From Aquamicrobium zhengzhouense (GTDB lineage: Bacteria; Pseudomonadota; Alphaproteobacteria; Rhizobiales; Rhizobiaceae), in assembly GCF_016124105.1 (NCBI RefSeq), contig NZ_JADGMQ010000009.1:1-64000 (forward strand): 64,000 bases of DNA, in the 5' to 3' direction. The translations under genes were made by a program, and so were the position numbers. Positions 7,795 through 16,092 of the stretch are shown here, in pieces (within the stretch, counting starts at the first letter, position 1; each line of letters begins with the position of its first letter). The notes under the pieces were generated by a model. The model saw nothing but the letters and a program-made list of their open reading frames with translations, did no database searches and was not told the origin of the DNA.

Positions 7795-7822
7795 GATCGG
7801 GAGGGGGTGCCGCCTCCCGATC
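7795..7822. terminator. Bidirectional terminator hairpin between sigma-like gene and uxuA
   Basis: Perfect 10-base arms GATCGGGAGG and CCTCCCGATC enclose an 8-base loop between two convergent genes. The plus strand continues ATTTC and the minus strand AAACAAC, so the T-tails are short. Confidence 0.6.
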
Positions 7823-7830
7823 ATTTCAAA

Positions 7831-9018
7831 TCAGGACGGCTTGGTGTCAAGTGCGTGGAGGATACCACGCAGCTCAGCAAGGCCGCGCAGGCGACCAATT
7901 GCCGGATATCCGGGAGTGACCGTCTTGTTCAGGTCGTCCAGGATACGCTGACCATGATCCGGTCGGAAGATGATGTCCTTTCCGGCTTCACGCTTGCGGT
8001 CCTCCGCGACGAGTTCCTTGAGAACTGCGACCATATCGACGTCACCTTCGAGGTGGGCGCTTTCGTGGAACGATCGGCCATCGCCCTCGCGTTTGGTGGC
8101 GCGCAGATGGGCAAAGTGGATCCGCGAGCCGAACCGTCGCGCCATCTCGACCAGATCATTGTCGGCGCGAACTCCGAGACTGCCAGTGCAGAAGCACATT
8201 CCATTCGCCTCTGACGGAACTGCGTCGAAAAGAGCAGCATAATCGTCGGCAGTGGAGGCAATGCGCGGAAGACCGAACAAGGAGCGCGGTGGATCGTCCG
8301 GGTGCAAAGTGAGCTTGACGCCCCTCGCCTCTGCTGCAGGTGTGACGGCAGCAAGAAATTCAATCAGGTGCTGGCGAAGCCTGCCCGCGTCGATGCCTCG
8401 ATAGGCTTCCAGCTTGTCGCGGAATTCAGGAATCGTGAGCGGTTCCGTCGTCGAGCCCGGCAGCGCCGAAGTGATATTTCGGGTGATTTCCGCAATCTCT
8501 TCGTCGGTCATTTCTTCGAACACTTCGCGGGCGCGCTCGATGTCCTGTTGTGAATATTCGGCTTCAGCGCCCTTACGCTCGAGAATGAAGAGATCAAATG
8601 CAGCAAAGCGTTCGTGATCGAAACGCATGGCGGTCGACCCGGTTGGTGTCACGTAATCCAGTTCGGTACGCGTCCAATCAACCACCGGCATGAAGTTGTA
8701 GCAGATGACCGGGATGTCGCAGGCTGCAACCGCTTCAAGGCTCGCAATCCACGCTTCGATCTCGTCTTTTGCCTGTCCGCCAAGGCGCTTGACAGCATCC
8801 GGGATCGGAATGCTTTCAACCACGGACCAGACGAGTGGAGGCCGGCCGGCCGGCGTGGTTTCGATCAGTGATTTCCGCTCGGCGACCTCCGCCTCAGTCC
8901 ATGCCCTTCCAATCGGGACCTCATGCAACGAGGACACGATATTCGTTGCGCCAGCCTGGCGAACCTCATCGAGGGTAACCGGTGCGTTGGGCCCGAACCA
9001 TCTCCAACCTTGTCTCAT
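7831..9018 (-). CDS. uxuA: Mannonate dehydratase
   Basis: The 395-residue protein is a full-length UxuA-type TIM-barrel enzyme, starting MRQGWRWFGPNAPVTLDEVRQAGA, with VICYNFMPVVDWTRT, LTLHPDDPP, CFCTGSLG and IHFAHLRATKREGDG segments that hold the metal-binding Cys and His residues of this family. It converts D-mannonate to 2-keto-3-deoxy-D-gluconate in the glucuronate pathway. AAGGAT lies just upstream of the ATG. It follows gntR by 39 bases on the same strand, so the two form an operon. Confidence 0.95.
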   Translation of the reverse strand: MRQGWRWFGPNAPVTLDEVRQAGATNIVSSLHEVPIGRAWTEAEVAERKSLIETTPAGRPPLVWSVVESIPIPDAVKRLGGQAKDEIEAWIASLEAVAACDIPVICYNFMPVVDWTRTELDYVTPTGSTAMRFDHERFAAFDLFILERKGAEAEYSQQDIERAREVFEEMTDEEIAEITRNITSALPGSTTEPLTIPEFRDKLEAYRGIDAGRLRQHLIEFLAAVTPAAEARGVKLTLHPDDPPRSLFGLPRIASTADDYAALFDAVPSEANGMCFCTGSLGVRADNDLVEMARRFGSRIHFAHLRATKREGDGRSFHESAHLEGDVDMVAVLKELVAEDRKREAGKDIIFRPDHGQRILDDLNKTVTPGYPAIGRLRGLAELRGILHALDTKPS

Positions 9019-9057
9019 ATTATCCTTGTCTCCGGTGTTTAGCGGCCTGCTGTGGGG

Positions 9058-9786
9058 TCAGCAGAAATAGTCAGGGTGACGAGCGGAGAGTTCCGCCACA
9101 TCGGGAATCACGGTGCTCAGATGATGAAGCATTGCCTCGCGCGCCGCGGCCAAATCCTGTGCTGCGATGGCGTCCCGGATCGTCACATGCTCGTCGACAA
9201 TCTGATGCATGCGGCCAAATACGGGCACAGACAAACGCCGCGCACGGTCAATCTGGACTTTCACAGTCCGCAGGAGCGTCCAGATGCCGGGATAGCCTGC
9301 AAACTTCGCAATCGCCCCGTGAAATGCCTCATCTTCCTCGTGGAAACCGGACGGGTCGTCCAGGGCTGCGAACTTCCTTTGCCGCTCTATGATGGCATCG
9401 AGTTCGGCAATGTCGTCGTGCGTCGCTTTCTGAGCGAGCGCTTCGACAGTCACCGTTTCCAGCGCCTTGCGAACGACCACAGCTTCCGGAATGGCCGAAA
9501 CAGGAACGCGCGATACAACTGTCGCGGATTGCGGAAAAATATCGACGAGGCCGCCTTCGGATAGCCGCAAGATTGCCTCGCGAACCGGCGTCCGGCTGAC
9601 GCCAAACTCCTCCGCTATGCGCTTCTCCTGCAAGGATGCGCCTGGCGCGAGACGGAGGGCCACGATGTCGTCGTACAGCTGATTGTAGATTGCGGATGCG
9701 GCAGTAACGCGACGCAATTGCAACTGGCGTGACGGGCGGGCGCCCTGTGACTCTGTTGTCATGCTGGTGTCGCGCGCGTCTGACAC
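9058..9786 (-). CDS. GntR-family transcriptional regulator with FCD domain
   Basis: The 242-residue protein has an N-terminal winged helix (IYNQLYDDIVALRLAPGASL, EFGVSRTPVREAILRL, about residues 33-85) and an all-helical FCD sensor domain with metal/ligand histidines such as FHEEDEAFHGAI and MLHHLSTV. It is co-transcribed with uxuA and probably senses a hexuronate or a keto-deoxy acid. The GTG at 9786 has GGAGAGG just upstream; an in-frame ATG at 9762 is an alternative. Likely targets are its own operon and the dehydratase operon with TGGTAACACCA at 6482. Confidence 0.9.
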   Translation of the reverse strand: MSDARDTSMTTESQGARPSRQLQLRRVTAASAIYNQLYDDIVALRLAPGASLQEKRIAEEFGVSRTPVREAILRLSEGGLVDIFPQSATVVSRVPVSAIPEAVVVRKALETVTVEALAQKATHDDIAELDAIIERQRKFAALDDPSGFHEEDEAFHGAIAKFAGYPGIWTLLRTVKVQIDRARRLSVPVFGRMHQIVDEHVTIRDAIAAQDLAAAREAMLHHLSTVIPDVAELSARHPDYFC

Positions 9787-9853
9787 GAAGGTTCCTCTCC
9801 TCAGCTGCCGAACTGGTTCGATCGAAGGGAAACTCGCTCAGCGCAGTTAGTGG

Positions 9854-9863
9854 ATACTAGTAT
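9854..9863. promoter_or_regulatory. ATACTAGTAT palindrome upstream of gntR
   Basis: A perfect 10-base palindrome lies 68 bases upstream of the gntR start in an AT-rich stretch. It could be an autoregulatory site, but it does not match the TGGT-N3-ACCA form at 6482. Confidence 0.35.
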
Positions 9864-9921
9864 ATTAATTTGGACGTTATGCCAAGGGACGTTCGCTGGT
9901 TTGCTGCAGCAATTGTCCGGC

Positions 9922-10854
9922 TCAATGTTGACTGATGGGTCCGCCTTTGCAGCGAAGGCGGTTGGGGAGATTGTTGTGGATCGCGGTGGCGGCTGTCGCA
10001 GCCTGACCGAACGCGACGGCAATCTGGTTCAGCGAATGCACCACGTCGCCGGCAGCGTATACGCCTTCGACAGTCGTCTCCTGCCGCTTGCCGACAAGAA
10101 TGTGCCCCAGATCGTCTCGTTCGATACCCAAGGATCCCGTGAGGTGCGATCGGACCTTGCATCCAAGCGCTGGATAGATCACGTCGAAGGCCTCGCCTTC
10201 CTCTGGACCGATTGCCACCAATCCCTCAAAGCTGCTCTCGAAAGATAGTGCAACGGCGATACGGATCCCGTTTCGGCGTGCTTCCTTCTCGAGGGCCACT
10301 TCCACAGGGTTTCCTTCTCTTGCGATAAGAGACACGTCAGAAGAGTAGCTTCGTAAAAAGATGGCTTCACGCAGCGCGTGCTCATCGCTGCCAATCACGC
10401 CGATCTTAAGGTCGCTTGCTTCGTATCCGTCGCAGACCGGGCAGAGACAAAGCGCCTTGCTACGGATATTGGCTTCGATGTCGGGTATGTTCGGTTCAAC
10501 GTCAACGACGCCGGTGGCGAAGAGGATCGTGTTGGCAAGAAACTCGGTGGACCCGCACGAGACGCGAAACGACGGATCCATTCTTTCGATCGAGTCCGCG
10601 ATCCCTTCAAAAAGTTCAATCTCGTAGCGATCGACTTGATCGCGCAGCCGCCTCAATAGATCCAATCCGCTTATTCCATCCGGGAAGCCGGGACAGTTTT
10701 GAATTATCGGAATGCGGCGTGCACGGCTCTCGCCTGCGTCAATAAGCAACACGCTGCGTCGAAACCGCGCCAGATACGTCGCGGCGAGAAGTCCAGCCGG
10801 TCCGCCGCCAATGATGATGCAGTCGAAGAGCTTCGCTGGTGGCTTCATTTGCAT
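9922..10854 (-). CDS. Thioredoxin reductase-like NAD(P)/FAD oxidoreductase
   Basis: The 310-residue protein has the FAD-binding motif GGGPAGLLAATYLA (residues 14-27), the redox pair CPVC in LCPVCDGYE (about residues 135-145), an NAD(P)-binding segment IGVIGSDEHALREA, and the closing FAD motif GVYAAGDVV followed by an FGQAATAA segment. It belongs to the thioredoxin-reductase-like group, where the partner may be something other than thioredoxin. The ATG at 10854 is preferred because the upstream frame runs through the terminator of the next gene. Confidence 0.85.
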   Translation of the reverse strand: MQMKPPAKLFDCIIIGGGPAGLLAATYLARFRRSVLLIDAGESRARRIPIIQNCPGFPDGISGLDLLRRLRDQVDRYEIELFEGIADSIERMDPSFRVSCGSTEFLANTILFATGVVDVEPNIPDIEANIRSKALCLCPVCDGYEASDLKIGVIGSDEHALREAIFLRSYSSDVSLIAREGNPVEVALEKEARRNGIRIAVALSFESSFEGLVAIGPEEGEAFDVIYPALGCKVRSHLTGSLGIERDDLGHILVGKRQETTVEGVYAAGDVVHSLNQIAVAFGQAATAATAIHNNLPNRLRCKGGPISQH

Positions 10855-10884
10855 ACGCGCGATGATGGGTGGCGGACGTGAAAA

Positions 10885-10910
10885 GGGGCGAGGCTGGAAA
10901 GCCTCGCCCC
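10885..10910 (-). terminator. Terminator of the Thr/Ser/Gly-rich protein gene
   Basis: Perfect 11-base arms GGGGCGAGGCT and AGCCTCGCCCC enclose a 4-base loop and are followed on the minus strand by TTTTC. Confidence 0.8.
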
Positions 10911-10924
10911 TTGGAGCTTGGGGT

Positions 10925-11485
10925 TTAGTAGGATTGAACCTTGGCGCAGAGCTCTTCCATGCTAGCCATGTCAGGCATAGCGGTTGCGGATGCGCCGCCA
11001 GTGGTTCCACCTGCCGTGCCGCTCATCGAGCTGTCAGCCGTGCTACCCGTGGTGCTGGAGGTTGCTGTGCTGTCAGTTCCGGTGGTCGCTGATCCGGAAG
11101 CGGCGGTATCGGTGCTCGTTCCGCCGGTCGCTGCGGTGCCGCCGCTTGCACTGTCGGTGCTGGTGGTCCCGGTACCGGTGGTTGCGCCACCCGTCGTGCC
11201 AGTTCCCGTTGTTCCGCCAGCGCTCGCATATTGTTGGCAGTCGCTGCGAAGTTGAGCCTGTTGCTCAGTGCCAAGGGCGTCGAAAGCAGAGCGGACTTCC
11301 TCGTCTCCGCGGAGCGAGCCATCATTGAAGAAGGCATCCTGCGAAGACTGATCCCATTGGAAGCCAGCTGCTTCGGACCCGCCGCCTGCTGCGCCGGTCG
11401 TCGTGCTCGTGCCGGAAGTCTGCGCCATGGCCAGACCGCCGCTGACGAGAACGATGGCACTTGCAGTCATGAGCTTGTTGAACAT
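10925..11485 (-). CDS. Exported Thr/Ser/Gly-rich low-complexity protein
   Basis: The 186-residue product has a signal peptide (MFNKLMTASAIVLVSGGLA, cleavage after AMA) and a short ordered segment with WDQSSQDAFFNDGSLRGDEE and QAQLRSDCQQY. About 90 residues of Thr, Gly, Ser and Ala follow (TGTGTT, TTSTDSASGG), then a short C-terminal helix with one cysteine (MEELCAKVQSY). The two cysteines flanking the linker could form a disulfide. I do not recognise a family with known function. The ATG at 11485 is preceded by AAGGAA. A GGAAC-N18-TT promoter lies 56 bases upstream, suggesting stress-induced export to the periplasm or surface. Confidence 0.75.
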   Translation of the reverse strand: MFNKLMTASAIVLVSGGLAMAQTSGTSTTTGAAGGGSEAAGFQWDQSSQDAFFNDGSLRGDEEVRSAFDALGTEQQAQLRSDCQQYASAGGTTGTGTTGGATTGTGTTSTDSASGGTAATGGTSTDTAASGSATTGTDSTATSSTTGSTADSSMSGTAGGTTGGASATAMPDMASMEELCAKVQSY

Positions 11486-11540
11486 GATTGTTTCCTTCCT
11501 GTATGGGTTGGTTGTTCTTGCGATACCCGTGCACCCTCCC

Positions 11541-11565
11541 AACAGGGTGTGCGAACGATTGTTCC
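11541..11565 (-). promoter_or_regulatory. EcfG/RpoE2-type promoter motif for the Thr-rich protein
   Basis: GGAAC at 11565-11561 is followed after 16 bases by TGTT at 11544-11541. The start codon lies 56 bases downstream. Confidence 0.6.
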
Positions 11566-11644
11566 AAATCGCCGGCGTCGGCTTGAATCGCTGGAAAATG
11601 TCGTCAATCCGAAGTCGGCCGCCGCTGTTGACAGGAAAAATCAG

Positions 11645-12331
11645 TTGAACCGCGTGAATTATGTCTTGATCGGGCAAGTTGCTGCACTGGGACCGGAGGG
11701 CGTACCGAGTGGCATCAACAAATGTCCGGTGAGCAGAAGCGTTGAGGTCCTACACGAGGGAATTGCGGGAGACGCACAGGGAGATCTGAAGGTACACGGC
11801 GGCCCGGAGAAAGCTCTGCACCACTATCCCATGGAGCACTACGCGGTCTGGCGTGAGCGCATCGGCCCTCACGCGCTGCTGACTGCCCCAGGCGCATTTG
11901 GCGAAAACCTCTCCACCTTCGGTGTCACGGAAAAAGATGTCGCCGTCGGTGATACGTTTCGTCTCGGGAGCAGCTTGATCCAGGTGAGCCAGGGCAGGCA
12001 GCCCTGCTGGAAGCTCAATCTGCGTTTCGACGTTCCCGCAATGGCGACTGATGTTCAGAAAAGCGGAATGACAGGCTGGTACTACCGTGTCCTCGAGGAG
12101 GGAATGGTCGCGCCCGGCAGCGATTTGATCTTGATAGACCGTGTTGCACCTGAGTGGACGATTGAGCGCCTGTGGCGTGCTCTTTACGTCAATACGATGA
12201 ACCTCGAGGAACTTGCGGCGATTGCCGAGCTACCTTTCCTTCCCGAAAAATGGCGAGGATATGCTGCGCGTCGACTGGCCTCGCGCAAAGTAGAAGATTG
12301 GTCTTCCCGCCTCACAGGCAAACGATCCTAG
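11645..12331 (+). CDS. MOSC-domain protein (YiiM family)
   Basis: The product is about 228 residues and carries the YiiM-type MOSC domain: DLKVHGGPEKALHHYPMEHYAVW, GAFGENLSTFGV, DTFRLGSSLIQVSQGRQPCWKLN with the conserved cysteine, and GWYYRVLEEG. A C-terminal helical domain follows (MNLEELAAIAELPFLPEKWR). MOSC proteins handle molybdenum-cofactor-bound sulfur or reduce N-hydroxylated compounds. The frame is open far upstream, but family length points to the TTG at 11645, eight bases after AGGA, or the GTG at 11654. Upstream residues overlap the divergent gene's promoter and are unlikely to be translated. Confidence 0.85.
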   Translation: MNRVNYVLIGQVAALGPEGVPSGINKCPVSRSVEVLHEGIAGDAQGDLKVHGGPEKALHHYPMEHYAVWRERIGPHALLTAPGAFGENLSTFGVTEKDVAVGDTFRLGSSLIQVSQGRQPCWKLNLRFDVPAMATDVQKSGMTGWYYRVLEEGMVAPGSDLILIDRVAPEWTIERLWRALYVNTMNLEELAAIAELPFLPEKWRGYAARRLASRKVEDWSSRLTGKRS

Positions 12332-12423
12332 GCGTCGCGACCTTCCCGTGGTGACGAGGACGCGGCGGGCGTATGTCATCGCCAGGCAATTATTGCATCG
12401 CGTTCAAAAATTACGTGGTTCGA

Positions 12424-12448
12424 GGAACCTCGAGCGTTCCTGCGCATT
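12424..12448 (+). promoter_or_regulatory. EcfG/RpoE2-type promoter motif for the ECF sigma gene
   Basis: GGAACCT is followed after 16 bases (from GGAAC) by CATT, 49 bases before the coding start. This suggests autoregulation or control by another EcfG copy. Confidence 0.6.
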
Positions 12449-12496
12449 TCGTGATGTGGGGCAAGGGGGCGTCAGCACGCGCACAGGGAGAGGACC

Positions 12497-13069
12497 GTGG
12501 CCGGAGAGACTGATCACGCGACTGCGACGGCTAAGTCGGAGGTCGTTGAACTCATACCGGCCCTGCGAGCGTTTGCCCGTACTTTTTACAAGGATCCGTC
12601 AGCCGCGGACGATCTTGTACAGGAAACACTGATGCGGGCGCTCGCGAGTATCCATCAGTTCCGACCAGGAACGGCCATGAAATCATGGTTGTTCACAATC
12701 ATGCGGAATGCTTTCTACACCAAGATCAAGATCGAGACCCGTGAGGCTCCTGGTGCGGCTGATTGCGCGTCGTCGCGCCCGGCGACCAATGCGACTCAAG
12801 AATGGTCTGCGCGAGGGCGCGAGATTGCTGAGGCGATCGAGCGCCTGCCTGAGCAGCAGCGTGAAGTCATTATGCTTATAGGCGTCCTCGGTGTTTCCTA
12901 CGAGGAGGCTGCTCAGATCTGCGAATGTGCGATCGGAACGATCAAGAGCCGGCTAAATCGAGCGAGACAGCGATTACTGGAAGAGCTTGGAGAGGATTCG
13001 CCAGATGCTTCCTGGGAGCAGGATCAGGCGCATCCGGTGGAATCCATTCCTCAAAATCGCGTGGGTTAG
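12497..13069 (+). CDS. ECF-family RNA polymerase sigma factor, EcfG-like
   Basis: The 190-residue protein has an intact region 2 (ADDLVQETLMRALASIHQF, then KSWLFTIMRNAFYTKIKI, about residues 35-80) and an intact region 4 (LPEQQREVIMLIGVLGVSYEEAAQICECAIGTIKSRLNRAR, residues 115-155; shown as family signature positions). It fits the alphaproteobacterial EcfG general-stress type. No nepR or phyR is adjacent, so it is probably a secondary copy. The GTG start follows GGAGAGG. The upstream GGAAC motif suggests it sits within the stress regulon it could help transcribe. Confidence 0.9.
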   Translation: MAGETDHATATAKSEVVELIPALRAFARTFYKDPSAADDLVQETLMRALASIHQFRPGTAMKSWLFTIMRNAFYTKIKIETREAPGAADCASSRPATNATQEWSARGREIAEAIERLPEQQREVIMLIGVLGVSYEEAAQICECAIGTIKSRLNRARQRLLEELGEDSPDASWEQDQAHPVESIPQNRVG

Positions 13070-13158
13070 CGTGACGCTGCGGCAGTGCTCGGTAGCGGAA
13101 ATGTCCCAAAATCTTCGTAATCAGACAAGACGGCCGCCAATTTTCAGGCTGTAGATAT

Positions 13159-13320
13159 GTCGGGACTCGCGGGACATCTCCAATAAGCTCCCAATTCTGG
13201 GACGAAGGAGGTGTTCATGAGCAAGGTTCGACGCGAGATCACACGCAAGCTTCGTATTCTTCAACATGCTGAAGAGACCGGTGACGTTTCGAAGACCTGT
13301 CGATATTTTGGCGCCGAGGA
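13159..13320 (+). pseudogene. IS481-type transposase remnant
   Basis: The ATG at 13217 after GAAGGAGG opens a frame beginning MSKVRREITRKLRILQHAEE and ending near CRYFG, which matches the N-terminal helix-turn-helix of IS481-like transposases. About 35 codons later the similarity stops and the frame runs into the terminator of the next gene. The segment TGTCGGGAC...GGGACA at 13159-13177 looks like the left end of the element. The catalytic DDE domain is absent, so this is a dead fragment. Confidence 0.6.
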
Positions 13321-13367
13321 GAGCCTTCAGCAGAAGGATCTAAGCCCGCCATCATGTGCCGTCAGGA

Positions 13368-13399
13368 GAAAAAATCGCCCTCGGCCTGAGCCGAGAGGG
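13368..13399 (-). terminator. Terminator of the DUF4142 gene
   Basis: A hairpin with arms around 13378-13385 and 13390-13399 is followed on the minus strand by GATTTTTTC, 19 bases after the DUF4142 stop. Confidence 0.8.
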
Positions 13400-13417
13400 A
13401 TTTGTCGTTAAGAAGGA

Positions 13418-13909
13418 CTATTTCGCGTCGAGTTGCTTCACGTGCTCTGCATGTCGTTCGATGACCGGTGCGGTCTTTTGCGCGTGAGCCTTTAGGGCTT
13501 CCTCGTCGCCATTTTCAGCGTAGCCTTCCATCAGTGCCAAAGCTTCTTCGTGTGCGGCGACTTGGGCGTCGATATAGGCAGCGTCGAATTCGGTGCCTGA
13601 CAGGCTCTCAAGGCTTTGAAGCTGGGAGGAATGTTTCTCGTCCATCCCCCCAGGCAGGGAGACGCCGGCGGATTGGGCCGCTGCCGCCAGTTCTTCACTC
13701 GCCTTGGTGTGGTCGGCGATCATCATATTGGCGAATTCTTTCACCTCTTCGCTTTCTGCCAATTCGCGCGCAAGTTCGCTGGATGAAATTTCGAACATGT
13801 CGGAGCTGGCGGCGGTGGCCACGAACTCACTCGCGCTCATCTGTTGAGCGAGGCCGGGGGCCGAAAGTGTCAAGATGAAAGCGGCGGCGGTAAGCAAACG
13901 GGTCTTCAT
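13418..13909 (-). CDS. DUF4142-family exported protein
   Basis: The 163-residue product has a signal peptide (MKTRLLTAAAFILTLSAPGLA) followed by a four-helix DUF4142 domain with SEFVATAASSDMFEIESS-like and EEVKEFANMMIADHTKASEEL segments and an FDAAYIDAQVAAHEEAL segment with paired histidines. The family is ferritin-like in fold and linked to stress in several bacteria, but its biochemical role is not settled. The start at 13909 follows GGGAG. A GGAAC-N18-TT motif lies 49 bases upstream and a strong terminator follows, so it is a single-gene stress unit. Confidence 0.9.
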   Translation of the reverse strand: MKTRLLTAAAFILTLSAPGLAQQMSASEFVATAASSDMFEISSSELARELAESEEVKEFANMMIADHTKASEELAAAAQSAGVSLPGGMDEKHSSQLQSLESLSGTEFDAAYIDAQVAAHEEALALMEGYAENGDEEALKAHAQKTAPVIERHAEHVKQLDAK

Positions 13910-13957
13910 GGAGAACTCCCTGTGCGTCCAGTTGGAACGTGCTTGGTAGGCGAACCC

Positions 13958-13982
13958 AACCGAAAGGCCGTCGCGATGTTCC
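13958..13982 (-). promoter_or_regulatory. EcfG/RpoE2-type promoter motif for DUF4142
   Basis: GGAAC at 13982-13978 is followed after 16 bases by GGTT at 13961-13958. Confidence 0.6.
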
Positions 13983-14050
13983 ACGGCTCGTGGAACCAGA
14001 ATCAGGCCGGGGCCGCGCCAGCAGCACCCTGCCCGCTCATCGTTTATGAG

Positions 14051-15538
14051 TCAGTGTCCCAGCACTCTCTCGATCGCGTCCGGTCGATCGTGTTCTGCAA
14101 ACTTGTCCATGATGGTTGTGCTTGCCTCGTTCAGGCCGATCACGGAGGCGCTGATGCCGTTCTTGCGAAACTTGACTACGGCCTTGTCAATCGCGTTGAC
14201 GCCTGTCAGGTCCCAGATGTGTGCTCTGCTGACATCAACGATCACGTCATCGATCTTCTCGTCAAAATCAAAGGCGGCGAGAAACTCATCCGCTGATGCG
14301 AAGAAGAGCTGTCCGATCACCCGATATTCCCGCCGTTTGCCGCTTTCCGACAGTGTCGACGTGACCTGAAAGATCTGAGCGACCTTCCAGGCAAAGAAGA
14401 GACCGGAAAGCAACACCCCGACCCCCACACCCAGCGCCAGATTGCTCGTTCCCACGACAGTTCCAACTGTTGCGAGCATCACGACGCTCGATCGGCGCGG
14501 ATGGCGGGTGAGATCGAGAAGAGAACGCCAGTTGAAGGTACCGACCGAGACCATGATCATGATTGCCACAAGGGCAGGCATCGCGATCAGGCCAACGAGA
14601 TCGCCGAGCACCATCAGGAGGAAGAGCAAGAACGCTCCCGCAGTGAAGGTGGAAAGGCGGGTTCGTCCTCCGGACTTTACGTTAATCACTGACTGGCCAA
14701 TCATGGCGCAACCGGCCATCCCGCCAAACAGGCCGCTCGCTATGTTGGCGATGCCCTGCCCGATGCTTTCCCGATTTTTGTCGCTGGTTGTATCTGTCAT
14801 CTGGTCGACGATTGATGCAGTCAGCAGGCTTTCAAGCAAACCAACTGCCGCCACCGCGACGGACGTCGGCAGGATGATCCACAGCGTTTCGAAGTTAAGC
14901 GGCACCTGAGGCCACAGGAGCACAGGCAGAGCGTCGGGCAGCTCCCCGAGGTCGGCGACAGTGCGTACATCGACGCCCTGCCATATCACGAAGCCAGTCA
15001 CGACAAGGATTGCGATGAGCGGCGAAGGAACTAGCTTCGTGAGGCGCGGGAACAGGTAGATGATTGCCAGGGCAAGTGCGATCAGCACGTAAGTTTGCCA
15101 TGTGACGCCGATCAGCTCCGGTAGCTGGGCCATGAAAATGAGGATCGCAAGAGCGTTGACGAAGCCTGTCATGACAGAGCGGGAAACGAAGCGCATGACC
15201 TGACCGACCCGAAGCCAGCCGGCGAGGATCTGGATGGCGCCTGCAAGAATTGTCGCTGCAAGGAGGTATTGAAGGCCGTGCTCGCGTACCAGAGTGCCAA
15301 ATAGCATCGCGGTTGCCGCTGTGGCGGCGGAGATCATGGCGGGCCGGCCACCTGCGAACGATATGACGATCGCTATGACGACTGACGCGTAAAGCCCGAC
15401 GCGGGGATCAACGCCAGCGATAATCGAGAAGCCGATGGCTTCGGGAATGAGCGCAAGCGCGACGACGATGCCCGCGAGAATGTCAGCCCGGATGTTAGAC
15501 AGCCAGTTACGCCGAATTTTATCAAATATCATGGTCAT
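14051..15538 (-). CDS. SulP-family anion transporter with STAS domain
   Basis: The 495-residue protein has about 11 membrane segments, the SulP signature around [20 protein letters not shown] and the [21 protein letters not shown] loop, and a C-terminal STAS domain (about residues 385-490) containing [24 protein letters not shown]. It should move sulfate, bicarbonate or another small anion. The ATG at 15538 gives the start [12 protein letters not shown], which precedes the first membrane domain. No CysA/CysT-type sulfate genes are near, so the substrate is open. Its leader carries hairpins. Confidence 0.9.
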   Translation of the reverse strand: MTMIFDKIRRNWLSNIRADILAGIVVALALIPEAIGFSIIAGVDPRVGLYASVVIAIVISFAGGRPAMISAATAATAMLFGTLVREHGLQYLLAATILAGAIQILAGWLRVGQVMRFVSRSVMTGFVNALAILIFMAQLPELIGVTWQTYVLIALALAIIYLFPRLTKLVPSPLIAILVVTGFVIWQGVDVRTVADLGELPDALPVLLWPQVPLNFETLWIILPTSVAVAAVGLLESLLTASIVDQMTDTTSDKNRESIGQGIANIASGLFGGMAGCAMIGQSVINVKSGGRTRLSTFTAGAFLLFLLMVLGDLVGLIAMPALVAIMIMVSVGTFNWRSLLDLTRHPRRSSVVMLATVGTVVGTSNLALGVGVGVLLSGLFFAWKVAQIFQVTSTLSESGKRREYRVIGQLFFASADEFLAAFDFDEKIDDVIVDVSRAHIWDLTGVNAIDKAVVKFRKNGISASVIGLNEASTTIMDKFAEHDRPDAIERVLGH

Positions 15539-16092
15539 TTCGGGAAGCGACGAGCCGGCGCGAAGGGGCGCCAAGGGATTCGCATCTTAGAAGGTCCGGC
15601 GGATTGGCGGCCGGAAGAGCCACCCGGATTTTCACCGGGTCCAGATGAGTACAGCGCTAATAGCGCATGTGGAAGGGCGGGTGCAACCGGTCGCCACGAC
15701 GTCTCGTCTGATGCTGGCTCAGACGGCGATCGTGGCAGCGCGCAAACCCTTGTCCGGCAAGGCATAGCCGGCTTTGCCAGATTGGTAATATTCGAGCGGG
15801 ATGATTGGCTAAATGTCGGCTCGTAGGGAGGGTTTTCTCAGATGATCCGGGGATGCTTTTGGCAGGAAGCGAGCAAGTCGGGTTGCCTAACGATTTAATA
15901 TCTTTATAAGGACGGCACACTGACCTTTCGCCAACCTTCGGCGCCCTGCGAGATATATGTCCGCGGGTCAGTTTTCTATTGCAGCAACTCTCGCTGCTGT
16001 CTTGTCCAAATCTGGACGTTACTTCCTCTGGGTCTGACAAAACGGTCGTCTTTCCCTCAGACGGTACGAATTGAGTAAGAACAGAAGCAAAC
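15539..16092. other. 554-base divergent region between sulP and the SSS transporter gene
   Basis: The half next to sulP can fold: arms ACCCGG (15622-15627) and CCGGGT (15635-15640), and the near-palindrome GCGCTAATAGCGC at 15654-15666. The other half should hold the rightward symporter promoter; no GGAAC motif is present. Several short minus-strand frames cover the middle but lack a start with a ribosome site, and I do not call them genes. Confidence 0.5.
15622..15640 (-). promoter_or_regulatory. Hairpin in the possible sulP leader
   Basis: Six-base arms with a TGAAAAT loop on the minus strand lie about 85 bases upstream of the sulP start. Structured leaders are known before some SulP genes, but I cannot match this to a defined riboswitch class. 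Confidence 0.3.

Noticed and set aside
10941-11255. Tandem repeat or CRISPR-like pattern in the Thr/Gly-rich region
   Set aside because: The repetition comes from low-complexity codons within a coding frame; there are no uniform repeats separated by unique spacers.
11231-11644. N-terminal extension of the MOSC protein
   Set aside because: It runs opposite the exported Thr-rich protein and its promoter and has no MOSC-family similarity; the frame is open by chance.
15711-15800. Short minus-strand frame reading like a protein C-terminus (LEYYQSGKAGYALPDKGLRA)
   Set aside because: It is preceded closely by a stop, has no start codon or ribosome site, and I cannot match it to a family; it could be a gene relic, but support is too weak.
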